A stretch of 27,546 nt of DNA from CAXBCP01 sp038120765 (GTDB lineage: Bacteria; Pseudomonadota; Alphaproteobacteria; MPNO01; UBA830): positions 1 to 27,546 of the forward strand of contig JAYOMI010000046.1 of assembly GCA_038120765.1 (NCBI GenBank), read 5' to 3'. The first letter of the stretch is position 1; each line of letters starts with the position of its first letter. Below, in pieces: positions 15,430 through 26,857 of the stretch. A model generated the notes under the pieces. It did not search any database, was not told the origin of the DNA, and saw only the letters and a list, made by a program, of their open reading frames with translations. A program made the translations under genes and the position numbers.

Positions 15430-17193
15430 TCAGATCTCGCCGCGTTCCTCGCGCCGGGCATCAAGCAGCGCGCGGTTGTAAATCAGCATTACATCTATTT
15501 CGTGGAGGAACCCGACAAGTTTCATCGACTTACGGTCAGCCACCACTGCGACATGCTCTTCGCCCGTGTCCTGCATCATTTTCAGGGCGCTCTCCAGCGT
15601 CTCCTCGGCGGAAAGCGACGGCGGGTGCAGACGCGCGACATCCCGGGCATTCACGACATCGTCGATCGAATGATCGAAGGCGCTGTCGGACAGATCTCCG
15701 AGCGTAATCGTGCCGAACAGGGCGCCTTTATCATCCACGACGAATAATTCCCCATGCGGCGCAGTCAGCAGTTTTTCACGCACTCCGTTTATGTTGAGCG
15801 ACTGCTTCACCGGCGTGAACCTGTGGCTCATCACGTCTGACACATGGGTCGACGTCATAAGACCGGACTCGCGGCCGCCTTTCGTGTTGATACCCCGCCG
15901 CTCCAGCTGCCAGGTAAAGAACGAATTACGCCAAACCTGCTGTGTGATGACGGTTGCGATCACCACCGCCATCATCACGGCGATGGTCAGAGCGTAATTC
16001 GCCGTCAGTTCGAATACGATCAGAATGGTCGAGATCGGCGCGCCGAGAACGGCCCCCGAGACGGCCCCCAATCCAACCAGCGTATAGGCCGAATGACCGG
16101 ACGACAGATGCGGAAAGAACTGGGTCGCGACGAGACCGAAGGCGCCCCCTACCATCGCACCGATAAACATCGATGGGGTGAACACGCCGCCGCCGAACCC
16201 TGCCCCGACGCAGATTGCCGTCGCGGCGGTCTTGGCGGCAATCAGGGCAATGAGCAGCGCGAGGTCGTACTGGCCCTTAAGGGCAAGATCCGTTGCCTCG
16301 TATCCGACACCGAGCACCTGGGGGAAAGCAAGAGCGATCACCCCAACGCCTAAACCGCCGAACATGGGCTTCACCCATCCGGGCACCGGTATGCGCGCAA
16401 ACGTATCCGACGAGAACTCGACAGACCGCATGAAAATAATCGCCGACAACGCACAGACGACGCCGAGAAGTGCAAAGGCCGGGAATTCCCAGAAGGACAC
16501 GATGGTCTGGTCCGGAATGATAAAAGCCGGAAAATCGCCAAAATACAGTCGCGTGATGATCGTGCCGGTAACACCTGCAATGACGATCGGGGCGAAAGCA
16601 CTCAGCGCGTAATGTCCGATCACCACCTCAAGCGCGAAAAAAACGCCGGCAATCGGCGCATTGAACGACGACGCGACGGCGGATGCGACGCCACACCCGA
16701 GGAGCGTGACCGCCTGCGACCGGCTGAGCCTGAGCCGCGTCGCCACGAAGGATGACAGGGTGGCACCAAGATGCACCACAGGCCCTTCCCGGCCGACCGA
16801 AGCGCCGACACCGATCGTCACCGCACTGACCGCCGCCGCGCCCAATCCTTCGCGCAGGGTTATCGAGCCGGACCGCAGTGCGACCGCCTCCATGACGTCT
16901 GCGACACCCCGGTTGCGCCTGCCGGGCATCAGGTAATGCACCATCAGACCCACCAACAGACCGCCCGCCGTCGGGACAAGAACAACCTGCCAGCCAGGCA
17001 TGTCCGCTATAAATTCGGACATTTGTTCAAGCGATGCGCCGAAAGTCACCGTTTGTATGAGAACAATAGATTCCCGGAAGACGATTGCGCCGAGCGATGC
17101 GGCTGAGCCCGTCAGCACCGCGAGCAGGATAAGAATAAGCTGCTGGTTGCGGATAAACCTGTAGAACGGCTCGAGCAAAGTCTTGCCTGTCAC
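15430..17193 (-). CDS. ClC-family chloride transporter/channel with C-terminal CBS region
   Basis: A 587-residue inner-membrane protein. Residues about 15-430 contain the many hydrophobic helices of a ClC protomer, and about 445-575 hold a pair of CBS motifs, usually nucleotide-responsive. ClC hallmarks are GREGPVVHLGA with the gating glutamate Glu136, SFNAPIAGVFFALE, and GFGGGVFTPSMFIGA, which supplies the anion-binding G-x-F-x-P. Two positions differ from E. coli ClC. The GSGIP loop reads NRGVA (94-98), so the central Ser is absent. The position of the internal proton glutamate (E203 in E. coli) appears to be Val190, following Glu189. This makes exchanger versus channel behaviour uncertain. 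The start is GTG 17193, whose ribosome-binding site lies in a hairpin (17199-17217). It is probably a separate unit from the thioesterase gene 128 nt upstream. Confidence 0.93.
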   Translation of the reverse strand: MTGKTLLEPFYRFIRNQQLILILLAVLTGSAASLGAIVFRESIVLIQTVTFGASLEQMSEFIADMPGWQVVLVPTAGGLLVGLMVHYLMPGRRNRGVADVMEAVALRSGSITLREGLGAAAVSAVTIGVGASVGREGPVVHLGATLSSFVATRLRLSRSQAVTLLGCGVASAVASSFNAPIAGVFFALEVVIGHYALSAFAPIVIAGVTGTIITRLYFGDFPAFIIPDQTIVSFWEFPAFALLGVVCALSAIIFMRSVEFSSDTFARIPVPGWVKPMFGGLGVGVIALAFPQVLGVGYEATDLALKGQYDLALLIALIAAKTAATAICVGAGFGGGVFTPSMFIGAMVGGAFGLVATQFFPHLSSGHSAYTLVGLGAVSGAVLGAPISTILIVFELTANYALTIAVMMAVVIATVITQQVWRNSFFTWQLERRGINTKGGRESGLMTSTHVSDVMSHRFTPVKQSLNINGVREKLLTAPHGELFVVDDKGALFGTITLGDLSDSAFDHSIDDVVNARDVARLHPPSLSAEETLESALKMMQDTGEEHVAVVADRKSMKLVGFLHEIDVMLIYNRALLDARREERGEI

Positions 17194-17198
17194 GCCGG

Positions 17199-17217
17199 AC
17201 CACCCGTCAAAGGTGGT
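17199..17217 (-). promoter_or_regulatory. Hairpin masking the ribosome-binding site of the ClC gene
   Basis: Read on the minus strand, ACCACC, a 7-nt loop and GGTGGT form a perfect 6-bp stem. The right arm is the only Shine-Dalgarno-like element ahead of GTG 17193, five bases before the start codon. The left arm resembles an anti-Shine-Dalgarno. This could down-regulate translation unless the hairpin is opened. Confidence 0.4.
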
Positions 17218-17321
17218 GCGTTGACCGACAAATTACAACATGGATTCAATCGTTTGAAAGCCATCTCTATAGGTGTATCGCGCCGGGTGTTCTGCGAAAA
17301 GCCCAAATTTCCGCCCCCGGT

Positions 17322-17804
17322 CTATTTCCGCCGGATACCGATTGTGCGGCCCTGCTGTTCAGGCGCCGGGATATCGCTGTGCAATGCCCGTATTTCAGCC
17401 GCCTTGCGACAGATTGCATCCGGCATCGGCGTGACTTTGCGGACGCCCAGATCGACGTGAACCGTCATTACCTCCGTCGTGGCGGACAGAAAACCCTTCT
17501 CCGCATGATACATCCGGTGAAAATAGTGGAGCCGCTTTTCGTCATGGTCGAGAAGCTGGGTTCTCACCGAAACCTCGTCGCCTCCCAGCACCTCGGCAAG
17601 ATATGAGGTATGCGTCTCGACCGCGAAAGTAGAGCAGCCGGTCGCCTCCCGATAGGGTTTATCGAGACCGAGACTGTCATGAAACACGTCCGTCGCATGA
17701 TCGAAGATCAGCACATAATAGGCCATGTTCAGATGGCCGTTGTAATCGCACCAGTCGCTGCGAACGCTCTCCCGCCAGATGACCGGAAGGGCCGCCGCAT
17801 CCAT
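17322..17804 (-). CDS. Acyl-CoA thioesterase, 4HBT hot-dog fold
   Basis: A 160-residue single hot-dog domain of the 4-hydroxybenzoyl-CoA thioesterase type, expected to hydrolyse a cytosolic acyl-CoA to free acid and CoA. The active-site segment is D20-Y-N-G-H-L-N26, a variant of the family's D-x-x-G-H-x-N. It continues as MAYYVLIFDHATD, a stretch I associate with the thioesterases found with or fused to carnitine dehydrogenase, though this is from memory and the substrate is unknown. Its ATG (17804) overlaps the TGA of the preceding synthetase alpha chain by one base (TGATG), so it is the last gene of a tightly coupled six-gene operon. A synthetase and a thioesterase in one unit would make and break the same CoA ester or police a by-product. 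The sequence does not show which. Confidence 0.85.
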   Translation of the reverse strand: MDAAALPVIWRESVRSDWCDYNGHLNMAYYVLIFDHATDVFHDSLGLDKPYREATGCSTFAVETHTSYLAEVLGGDEVSVRTQLLDHDEKRLHYFHRMYHAEKGFLSATTEVMTVHVDLGVRKVTPMPDAICRKAAEIRALHSDIPAPEQQGRTIGIRRK

Positions 17805-19201
17805 CAGGACTTCAATGCCTTCCGGGCCCGGACCACGATATCCAGTGCCTTGAAGGCATCCTCTATCAGCGGGAACGTCGGCACGCCGCGCGGCTCCAGA
17901 AAGGCCTTGGCTTCCTCGTTGCAGTCATGATCACCGCTGAAGGAAATATAGAGAGGCTTCTTCGGGTATTTGACGGCAAGTTCCGGGATGAAATCGAGCG
18001 AGGGCATGCCGAGTTCCCGGGTGAGAATCATGATCGACACGACAGCATCGACATTCGGATCCCTGAACACAGCTTCCATCGCTTCGCGATAGGCAAACTC
18101 CATGCCATGCACGGTCGCGCTCGGAAAAATATCCACGGGATTGCTCAGCCGGATAAACGGCGGGCTGATCTCCTTCAGCCGGTCCATTGTCTTTTTGGTC
18201 AGCTTCGGAAAAGCAAGGTTCAGCCGCTGGCGGCACAAATCGCTGATATGCACGATAAACGCTCCCGAGGGCGATACGAACCCCACCCTGTTCCCCGCCG
18301 GTACCGGCATCCGCGCGACCGCTTTTGCCGCAAGGAATAGATGCGAGAATTCCTCGATGCGCACGACACCGGCCTGGCGCAGGGCGCCATCCAGTATCCG
18401 GTCGTCCGAGCCGAGCGACGCGGTATGCGACAGCGCGGCCGCCGCCCCGTCCGGCGTTGCCCCGCCCTTCAGCAGGATCACCGGTTTCTTCGGGGTGACC
18501 TTGCGCGCGATCTCGATAAAATCGCGCGGACGCCGCAGGCTTTCGAGATAGAAGAAAATCGCGTCCGTATGTTTATCGGTCGCCAGAAACTCGAAAACGT
18601 CGGTCTCGTCGATATCGACCGTGTTGCCGAGACCGATGCACCGCGCTACGCCGTAATTCTCCGCCGACATGATGTGCTTCATCATGGCGCCGGTGAAATT
18701 GCCGGTCTGCGCCACATAGGAAATGCCGCCCTTCGGAATTTCGCCAAGCGGAAAGAAGCTGGACGTAAAATCGGCAGGCGTTGAGATATGGCCCGCCGTG
18801 TTGGGACCGAGCACCCGCACGCCCGTCTCCCGCGCCGCCCGCGCAAGATCTTCCTGCAGGTCTTCGCCGGCATGATCGACTTCGGCGAATCCGCCGGCGA
18901 CCAGAACGATCGATCCGATCTTTCGCGCAGCGCAGTCGCGCACCGCCTGCGGCGTCGCCATTGCGGGCAGAATCACGATCGCAAGATCGATACCGGACGG
19001 CAGGTCTTCGATGGTCTTGTAGACTTTCAGCCCCAGCAACCTTCCCCCGCGGGGGTTCACCGGATAGATGTTTCCGGCATACCCATTGGCACGCATGTTC
19101 TCGATGACAACACGACCGGGCCGCCCCTTCGTCGCCGACGCGCCGATGACCGCCACATTGCGGGGCGCGAAGAACCGTTTGAGATCTCTCTTCGCCGTCA
19201 T
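17804..19201 (-). CDS. NDP-forming acyl-CoA synthetase (acetate-CoA ligase family), alpha chain
   Basis: The CoA-binding chain of an ADP-forming acyl-CoA synthetase, an enzyme that interconverts acyl-CoA, phosphate and NDP with free acid, CoA and NTP. The 465 residues contain a Rossmann CoA-binding domain (about 6-125: RNVAVIGASATKGRPG, NIYPVNPRGG), then two succinyl-CoA-synthetase-like flavodoxin domains (about 150-290 and 300-460). The phosphorylated-His loop reads ALSHTASLGSDDRI and is intact. VAQTGNFTG and GLGNTVDIDETDVFEFL are other family blocks. Most bacterial relatives are single 700-residue alpha-beta fusions. Here the chains are separate genes in the order beta then alpha, with a 4-nt ATGA overlap. 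The acid substrate cannot be read from sequence. Co-transcription with metF-metH is unexpected. Confidence 0.9.
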   Translation of the reverse strand: MTAKRDLKRFFAPRNVAVIGASATKGRPGRVVIENMRANGYAGNIYPVNPRGGRLLGLKVYKTIEDLPSGIDLAIVILPAMATPQAVRDCAARKIGSIVLVAGGFAEVDHAGEDLQEDLARAARETGVRVLGPNTAGHISTPADFTSSFFPLGEIPKGGISYVAQTGNFTGAMMKHIMSAENYGVARCIGLGNTVDIDETDVFEFLATDKHTDAIFFYLESLRRPRDFIEIARKVTPKKPVILLKGGATPDGAAAALSHTASLGSDDRILDGALRQAGVVRIEEFSHLFLAAKAVARMPVPAGNRVGFVSPSGAFIVHISDLCRQRLNLAFPKLTKKTMDRLKEISPPFIRLSNPVDIFPSATVHGMEFAYREAMEAVFRDPNVDAVVSIMILTRELGMPSLDFIPELAVKYPKKPLYISFSGDHDCNEEAKAFLEPRGVPTFPLIEDAFKALDIVVRARKALKS

Positions 19202-19901
19202 TTGGCCTCTCCCGCAGCTTTGAGAATGACAAGGCCGTCAACCGCGACGGGGCTGGCGCCGGTTATGATCAGCGGATTGATATCGATCTCGGCGATTTCC
19301 GGATTATCGGCGGCGGCTTTGCCAACCCCGACGATTGCGCGGGCGAGCGCTGCCCGATCCACCCGCGGCATGCCCCGCACCGCATCGAGAATGCGTGTTG
19401 CCCGGATTTCATTCATCATCTCGCGCGCATCGCTCAGGGTCAGCGGCGCAAGCCGGAAAGAGACATCTTCAAGCACTTCGGTGAAAATACCGCCAAGGCC
19501 GAACATCACCGACGGGCCGAACTGCTCATCCCGGATCATACCGATCATCAGTTCGCGGCTTCCCTTGACCATTTCCTGGACCAGGTACCCGCCGGCAAAA
19601 TCCGGACCTGCACGCCCGGAAAGTTTCTTGAAAGCGTCTGTGACGTCACGCCCGGAGCCGAGCCCGACCGCGACCAGGCCGGCTTCCGTCTTGTGCAACA
19701 GGTCATGGGCGCAGCCCTTCAGGACGACGGGATAGCCCAGTGTGTCAGCGGCCTTTTTCGCTTCCGCGGCGGTTTTGACGAGCTTCTCGCGGGTGACCGG
19801 CACCCCGTACGCAGAAAGAAGACGTTTGCTGTCATATTCGGATAATGCGCCATGGCCTGATGCCAGCGCTTTCTGGATAAGGCGCTTGGCGCCTGCGGTC
19901 T

Positions 19902-19905
<4 letters not shown>
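19198..19905 (-). CDS. NDP-forming acyl-CoA synthetase, beta chain (ATP-grasp)
   Basis: The nucleotide-binding chain partnering the alpha chain. The 235 residues form one ATP-grasp domain with the typical opening (SEYDSKRLLSAYGVPVTRE), the lysine segment GYPVVLKGCAHDLLHKTEAG, the adenine/hinge region YLVQEMVKGSRELMIGM, the glycine-rich FGLGGIFTEVLEDVSFRLAPL and the metal-binding end EIAEIDINPLII. The start is GTG 19905, which shares four bases (GTGA) with the metH stop. The end overlaps the alpha-chain ATG by four bases. Both overlaps argue for translational coupling and a fixed 1:1 output of the two subunits. A complete, uninterrupted domain suggests a working enzyme. Confidence 0.9.
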
Positions 19906-23709
<3,804 letters not shown>

Positions 23710-23710
<1 letters not shown>

Positions 23711-24591
23711 TAGTCTGTTTCCTGCGACTTGTCGGCACTGCCCGGACGAACGCCCAGGATGTGGCAGATAGCAAAAGATAAATCGGCCCTGTTGAGGGTA
23801 TAGAAATGGAATGCGTCGACCCCCTCGGCCTGAAGGGTCCGACACTGTTCGGCGGCGGTGGTCGCCGCGACCAGCCGGCGGGTCTCGGGGTCGTCGTCGA
23901 GGCCCTCGAACAGATCGGCCATCCATCCCGGCACGGTCGCTCCGCACATCGCGCTGAATTTCCGGACCTGTGCAAAATTGGTAACCGGCAGGATCCCGGG
24001 GACGATCTCGACATCGATACCCGCCTTCCGGACACGCTCCACGAAACGCAGATACACCTCCGCCTCGAAGAAATACTGCGTGATCGCCCGTATCGCGCCT
24101 GCATCGAGTTTGCGTTTCAGATTGTCGAGGTCGTCTGAAATGCTGGCGGATTCCGGGTGAACCTCGGGATAGGCGGCGACGCTGATTTCAAAATCCCCGA
24201 CATCCCGCAGTCCCGCTACAAGGTCCGATGCATAATCGTAGCCACCCGGACAAGGCGTATAGCCGGCGGCGGCGTCCGGCGCGTCTCCCCGCAGGGCAAC
24301 GATATGCCGGATACCTGCATCCCAATATTCCCGGGCGACCCGGTTTACCTCTTCGCGCGTCGCATCCACACAGGTCAGGTGCGCCGCCGCGGAAAGCGAT
24401 GTCTCCGAGTTTATCCGGGTCACCGTATTATGCGTGCGCTCCCGGGTTGTTCCGCCGGCGCCGTAGGTTACCGAAACGAAACGCGGCGCCAGCGGTTCCA
24501 GCCGCTTCACCGACTGCCAGAGAGTTTCCGCCATCTTGTCGGTTTTGGGCGGGAAAAATTCGAATGAAATATTCAGGGCGGAGTCAGTCAT
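23710..24591 (-). CDS. metF: 5,10-methylenetetrahydrofolate reductase MetF
   Basis: MetF is the FAD enzyme that reduces 5,10-methylene-THF to 5-methyl-THF, the methyl donor used by MetH. The 293-residue length is typical. Family features are SFEFFPPKT with the catalytic Glu (residue 11), VSVTYGAGGTTRERT, ALRGDAPD (flavin/folate contact Asp), a CPGGYDYASDLV segment, AITQYFFE and GILPVTN. The ATG overlaps the stop of the upstream regulator gene (ATGA) and its TAA overlaps the metH ATG by one base, so supply and use of methyl-THF are translationally coupled. No separate promoter is expected. Identity is certain. Confidence 0.98.
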
Positions 24592-25607
24592 CGGACGGTC
24601 TCTCCGCCGGCGGAAAGGCCGGTGCTCACCGCCGCGGACAGCGGGGGACGGACATCGCCGCCCACAGCCCCTTCGCCCGTTTTTCTGCCGATCCAGATCT
24701 TGACCGTCAGCGGGTCACCGGGCAGGTCGTGGGTTTCGACCGCCAGCATGTCGGCATCCTCGAACAGGGCAGCAATTTCTGTGTCGCCGAAGCCGAGACG
24801 CCGGTGGGCATGGAGATCCCGGAGCCCCTCGATGTCATGGGGCGCAAAATCGACGATCGCCAGCGTGCCGCCGGGTGCCAGAACTCTCGCCGCTTCGGTG
24901 ACGACCGCCGCCGGGTCATCGGCGTAGTGCAGTACCTGATGCAGGATCGCGATATCGAATACGGCATCGTCCTCCCGCAGTTGGTACATATCGCCCTGAC
25001 GCACCTGGCAATTGCCGGCATTGAAAGAATCGAGCCGCGACCGCGCCAGAGCGAGCATCTCGCGCGATGAATCCACACCGATGCCGCGGGCAACGCGTGG
25101 CGCCATCAGTTCAAGAATGCGGCCTGTTCCGGTGCCGATATCGATCAGCGTCTTTTCGTCATCGTCAGGAAGGGCTGCAAGCAGCGTTGCCTCGACCTGC
25201 AGATCATCGACATGCATCGACCGGATCTGGTCCCACTGGCTCGCATTTTCGCGGAAATAAGCGTCTGCCAGTTCGTGACGTGCCCGGCGGACATCCGCCA
25301 GTCGCAGCATATCGCGTTTAACCTGGGAATCGTTTTCGGGGATAAGGCTGATGATCTGCATGCACAGTGCACAAGCCTGAGATCCAGCCCGGTCTGCGAG
25401 CCGGTAGAAAACCCATGCACCTTCCTGAAAACGGTTCAGCAATCCTGCATCGCAGAGCAGTTTCAGATGACGCGACACCCGGGGCTGGCTCTGTCCGAGG
25501 ATGTGCGTGAGTTCACTCACCGTCAGTTCCCCCTGCGCACATATGGCCAGAATGCGCAGCCGCGTGGGCTCTGCCACCGCTTTCAATCGATTAAGGAGTT
25601 TCTCCAC
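24588..25607 (-). CDS. ArsR-family transcriptional regulator fused to a class I SAM methyltransferase domain
   Basis: A 339-residue fusion. Residues 1-90 are an ArsR-type winged helix (AEPTRLRILAI, recognition helix QSQPRVSRHLKLL, wing EGAWVFYRL). Residues about 125-320 are a SAM-methyltransferase fold with motif I D156-I-G-T-G-T-G162 and LHQVLHYADDP. The metal-binding ELCVCDL motif of ArsR/SmtB sensors is replaced by ELTVSEL, so this is probably not a metal sensor. A CxxC pair (Cys79, Cys82) follows the wing. Its place at the head of metF-metH suggests it senses a methionine-cycle metabolite such as SAM or SAH, as the ArsR-type SahR regulators do. Whether it methylates anything is unknown. 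The start is GTG 25607, with GGAG about 11 nt upstream. A palindrome over its own -10 box suggests autoregulation. Confidence 0.9.
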   Translation of the reverse strand: MEKLLNRLKAVAEPTRLRILAICAQGELTVSELTHILGQSQPRVSRHLKLLCDAGLLNRFQEGAWVFYRLADRAGSQACALCMQIISLIPENDSQVKRDMLRLADVRRARHELADAYFRENASQWDQIRSMHVDDLQVEATLLAALPDDDEKTLIDIGTGTGRILELMAPRVARGIGVDSSREMLALARSRLDSFNAGNCQVRQGDMYQLREDDAVFDIAILHQVLHYADDPAAVVTEAARVLAPGGTLAIVDFAPHDIEGLRDLHAHRRLGFGDTEIAALFEDADMLAVETHDLPGDPLTVKIWIGRKTGEGAVGGDVRPPLSAAVSTGLSAGGETVR

Positions 25608-25647
25608 AGGCGCTGCCGCTCCGATACTGTTTGAATACGGAAATTAA

Positions 25648-25690
25648 GATATAAAGATATTTTTATATCCCTACCATTCGACGAACTCAA
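25648..25690 (-). promoter_or_regulatory. Promoter of the ArsR-metF-metH operon with an overlapping palindromic operator
   Basis: On the minus strand TTGAGT (25690-25685), a 17-nt spacer and TATAAA (25667-25662) form a good sigma-70 promoter. The expected start site is about 50 nt ahead of GTG 25607. The -10 lies inside a 22-bp near-perfect palindrome at 25648-25669 (outer arms GATATAAA and TTTATATC, 20 of 22 positions symmetric). A dimeric repressor bound there would block RNA polymerase, and the ArsR-type product of the first gene is the obvious candidate. Confidence 0.7.
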
Positions 25691-26036
25691 TCCGGTATCT
25701 TCGCTACCGCGACAGAAAGTCAACTTTTCGCGAAACGGGGTCCTGAGGATTGATATTGAGCGAAGTATCTGTTTCAAAGGGTCAGTTTGGTCTCGCTCGG
25801 TTCGTCGGGACGGCAGGTTAATAGTCAGTTAGGCATAATAGAGCACTGCCGTTAAGGCAGTGTTTACGTGATATTCCTATCGTTCGGCAGGTAGTAGTCG
25901 GACGCGACATGGCGAGGTAAATGAATCGGTAGAATTGTATCGATTCGAGAATTGCCTTAGTGTCAGGTCCGAAGGTGGGGCAGGCCTTTGAAATCACGTG
26001 TTTAGTAAGCAATGTGGACGAAGGGCGAGGTGGATT
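25691..26036. other. Intergenic region between the divergent met operon and mlaA
   Basis: 346 nt with no convincing gene and lower GC than its surroundings. It holds TTAA-N7-TTAG at 25818-25832, one base off a CtrA full site; a hairpin at 25844-25862; an inverted repeat GAATCG/CGATTC (25923-25928 and 25941-25946); and a direct repeat AGAATTG about 16 nt apart within 25931-25954. The mlaA promoter must lie here, but I cannot pick a -35/-10 pair with confidence. Confidence 0.5.
25844..25862 (+). other. Hairpin in the mlaA upstream region
   Basis: CACTGCC (25844-25850), loop GTTAA and GGCAGTG (25856-25862) form a perfect 7-bp stem that can extend by weak pairs. Only three Ts follow, so termination would be inefficient. 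It may be part of the mlaA leader or a small RNA. The sequence alone does not decide. Confidence 0.45.
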
Positions 26037-26857
26037 GTGAAAGTAGTTGGGATAATGTCCGGGCGTGCTGCCCGCTTGGCAGCGACTGCCACCTTTATCG
26101 GGTTTCTTGCCGCGGGCTGCGCAACGCCGCCGCCAGCCGGTGATCAGGCTGCGATCGCCGCTTTCGATGAAACCAATGATCCGTATGAGCCTTTTAACCG
26201 GGCGATGCTTCAGTTCAATCTCGCGCTGGACAAGGCGATCCTGAAGCCCGTCGCCTATGTCTATAAAGAAACCGTTCCCGACCCTCTTCAGACCAATGTG
26301 ACAAATTTCCTGGCGAACCTGCGTGGGCCCGTCATCTTCGCGAACGACCTCCTGCAGGGCGAGTTCGAGCGGGCCGGAAACACGCTGATGCGCTTCACGA
26401 TGAATTCGACATCCTGGGCATTAACGACCTCGCGGGCGAGATCGGCATGCAGGAGCATACCGAAGATTTCGGACAGACCCTGGCGACCTGGGATGTCGAT
26501 GACGGCCCCTATCTGGTTCTGCCGATATTCGGCCCCTCGAACCCGCGTGACGGCATCGGCATTCTTGCGGACAGCCTGATGGATCCTTTCACATGGTTGA
26601 CGCCTTTCGAGTTCAGGATTGGCAGAGCCGTCGGCACCGCGGTTGACAGGCGTGCCCGGCATTACGACCAGATCAACGATCTGGAAAAGAATTCTCTCGA
26701 TTTCTATGCCGCAATCCGCAGCCTCTACCGGCAGCGGCGCGCCGATGAAATCCGCAATGGTGCGCCTGCCTCCGGTTCCCCGGTTCCCGGCGGGCTCTCT
26801 GTCATGCCTCAAAAACCCGACGGCCAGCAAAGCAAAGCACTTTCGTCGGAAAAATAG
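26037..26857 (+). CDS. mlaA: Phospholipid-transport lipoprotein MlaA (VacJ), broken by one frameshift
   Basis: MlaA is the outer-membrane lipoprotein that removes misplaced phospholipids from the outer leaflet and passes them to periplasmic MlaC. From GTG 26037 (AGGTGG about 5 nt upstream) the frame gives a lipoprotein signal with lipobox L-A-A-G-C, then the family motif NDPYEPFNRAMLQFN, KPVAYVYKETVPD and NFLANLRGPVIFANDLLQGE. After MRFTMNST (about 26415) the protein continues in the frame two bases on: LGINDLAGEIGM, HTEDFGQTLATW, GPYLVLPIFGPSNPRD, up to the TAG at 26857. A single missing base near 26412-26420 explains this. In-frame ATG 26055 is an alternative start. Both halves are well conserved, so a sequencing error or a very recent mutation is more likely than an old pseudogene. 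The TAG directly abuts the mlaC ATG. Confidence 0.88.

Noticed and set aside
25608..25660. A SAM or SAH riboswitch ahead of the metF-metH operon
   Set aside because: The predicted leader is only about 50 nt and shows no multi-stem structure; protein-based control at the palindrome explains the context better.
25818..25832. TTAA-N7-TTAG as a confirmed CtrA site
   Set aside because: One mismatch in an AT-richer region is likely by chance; mentioned only as weak support.
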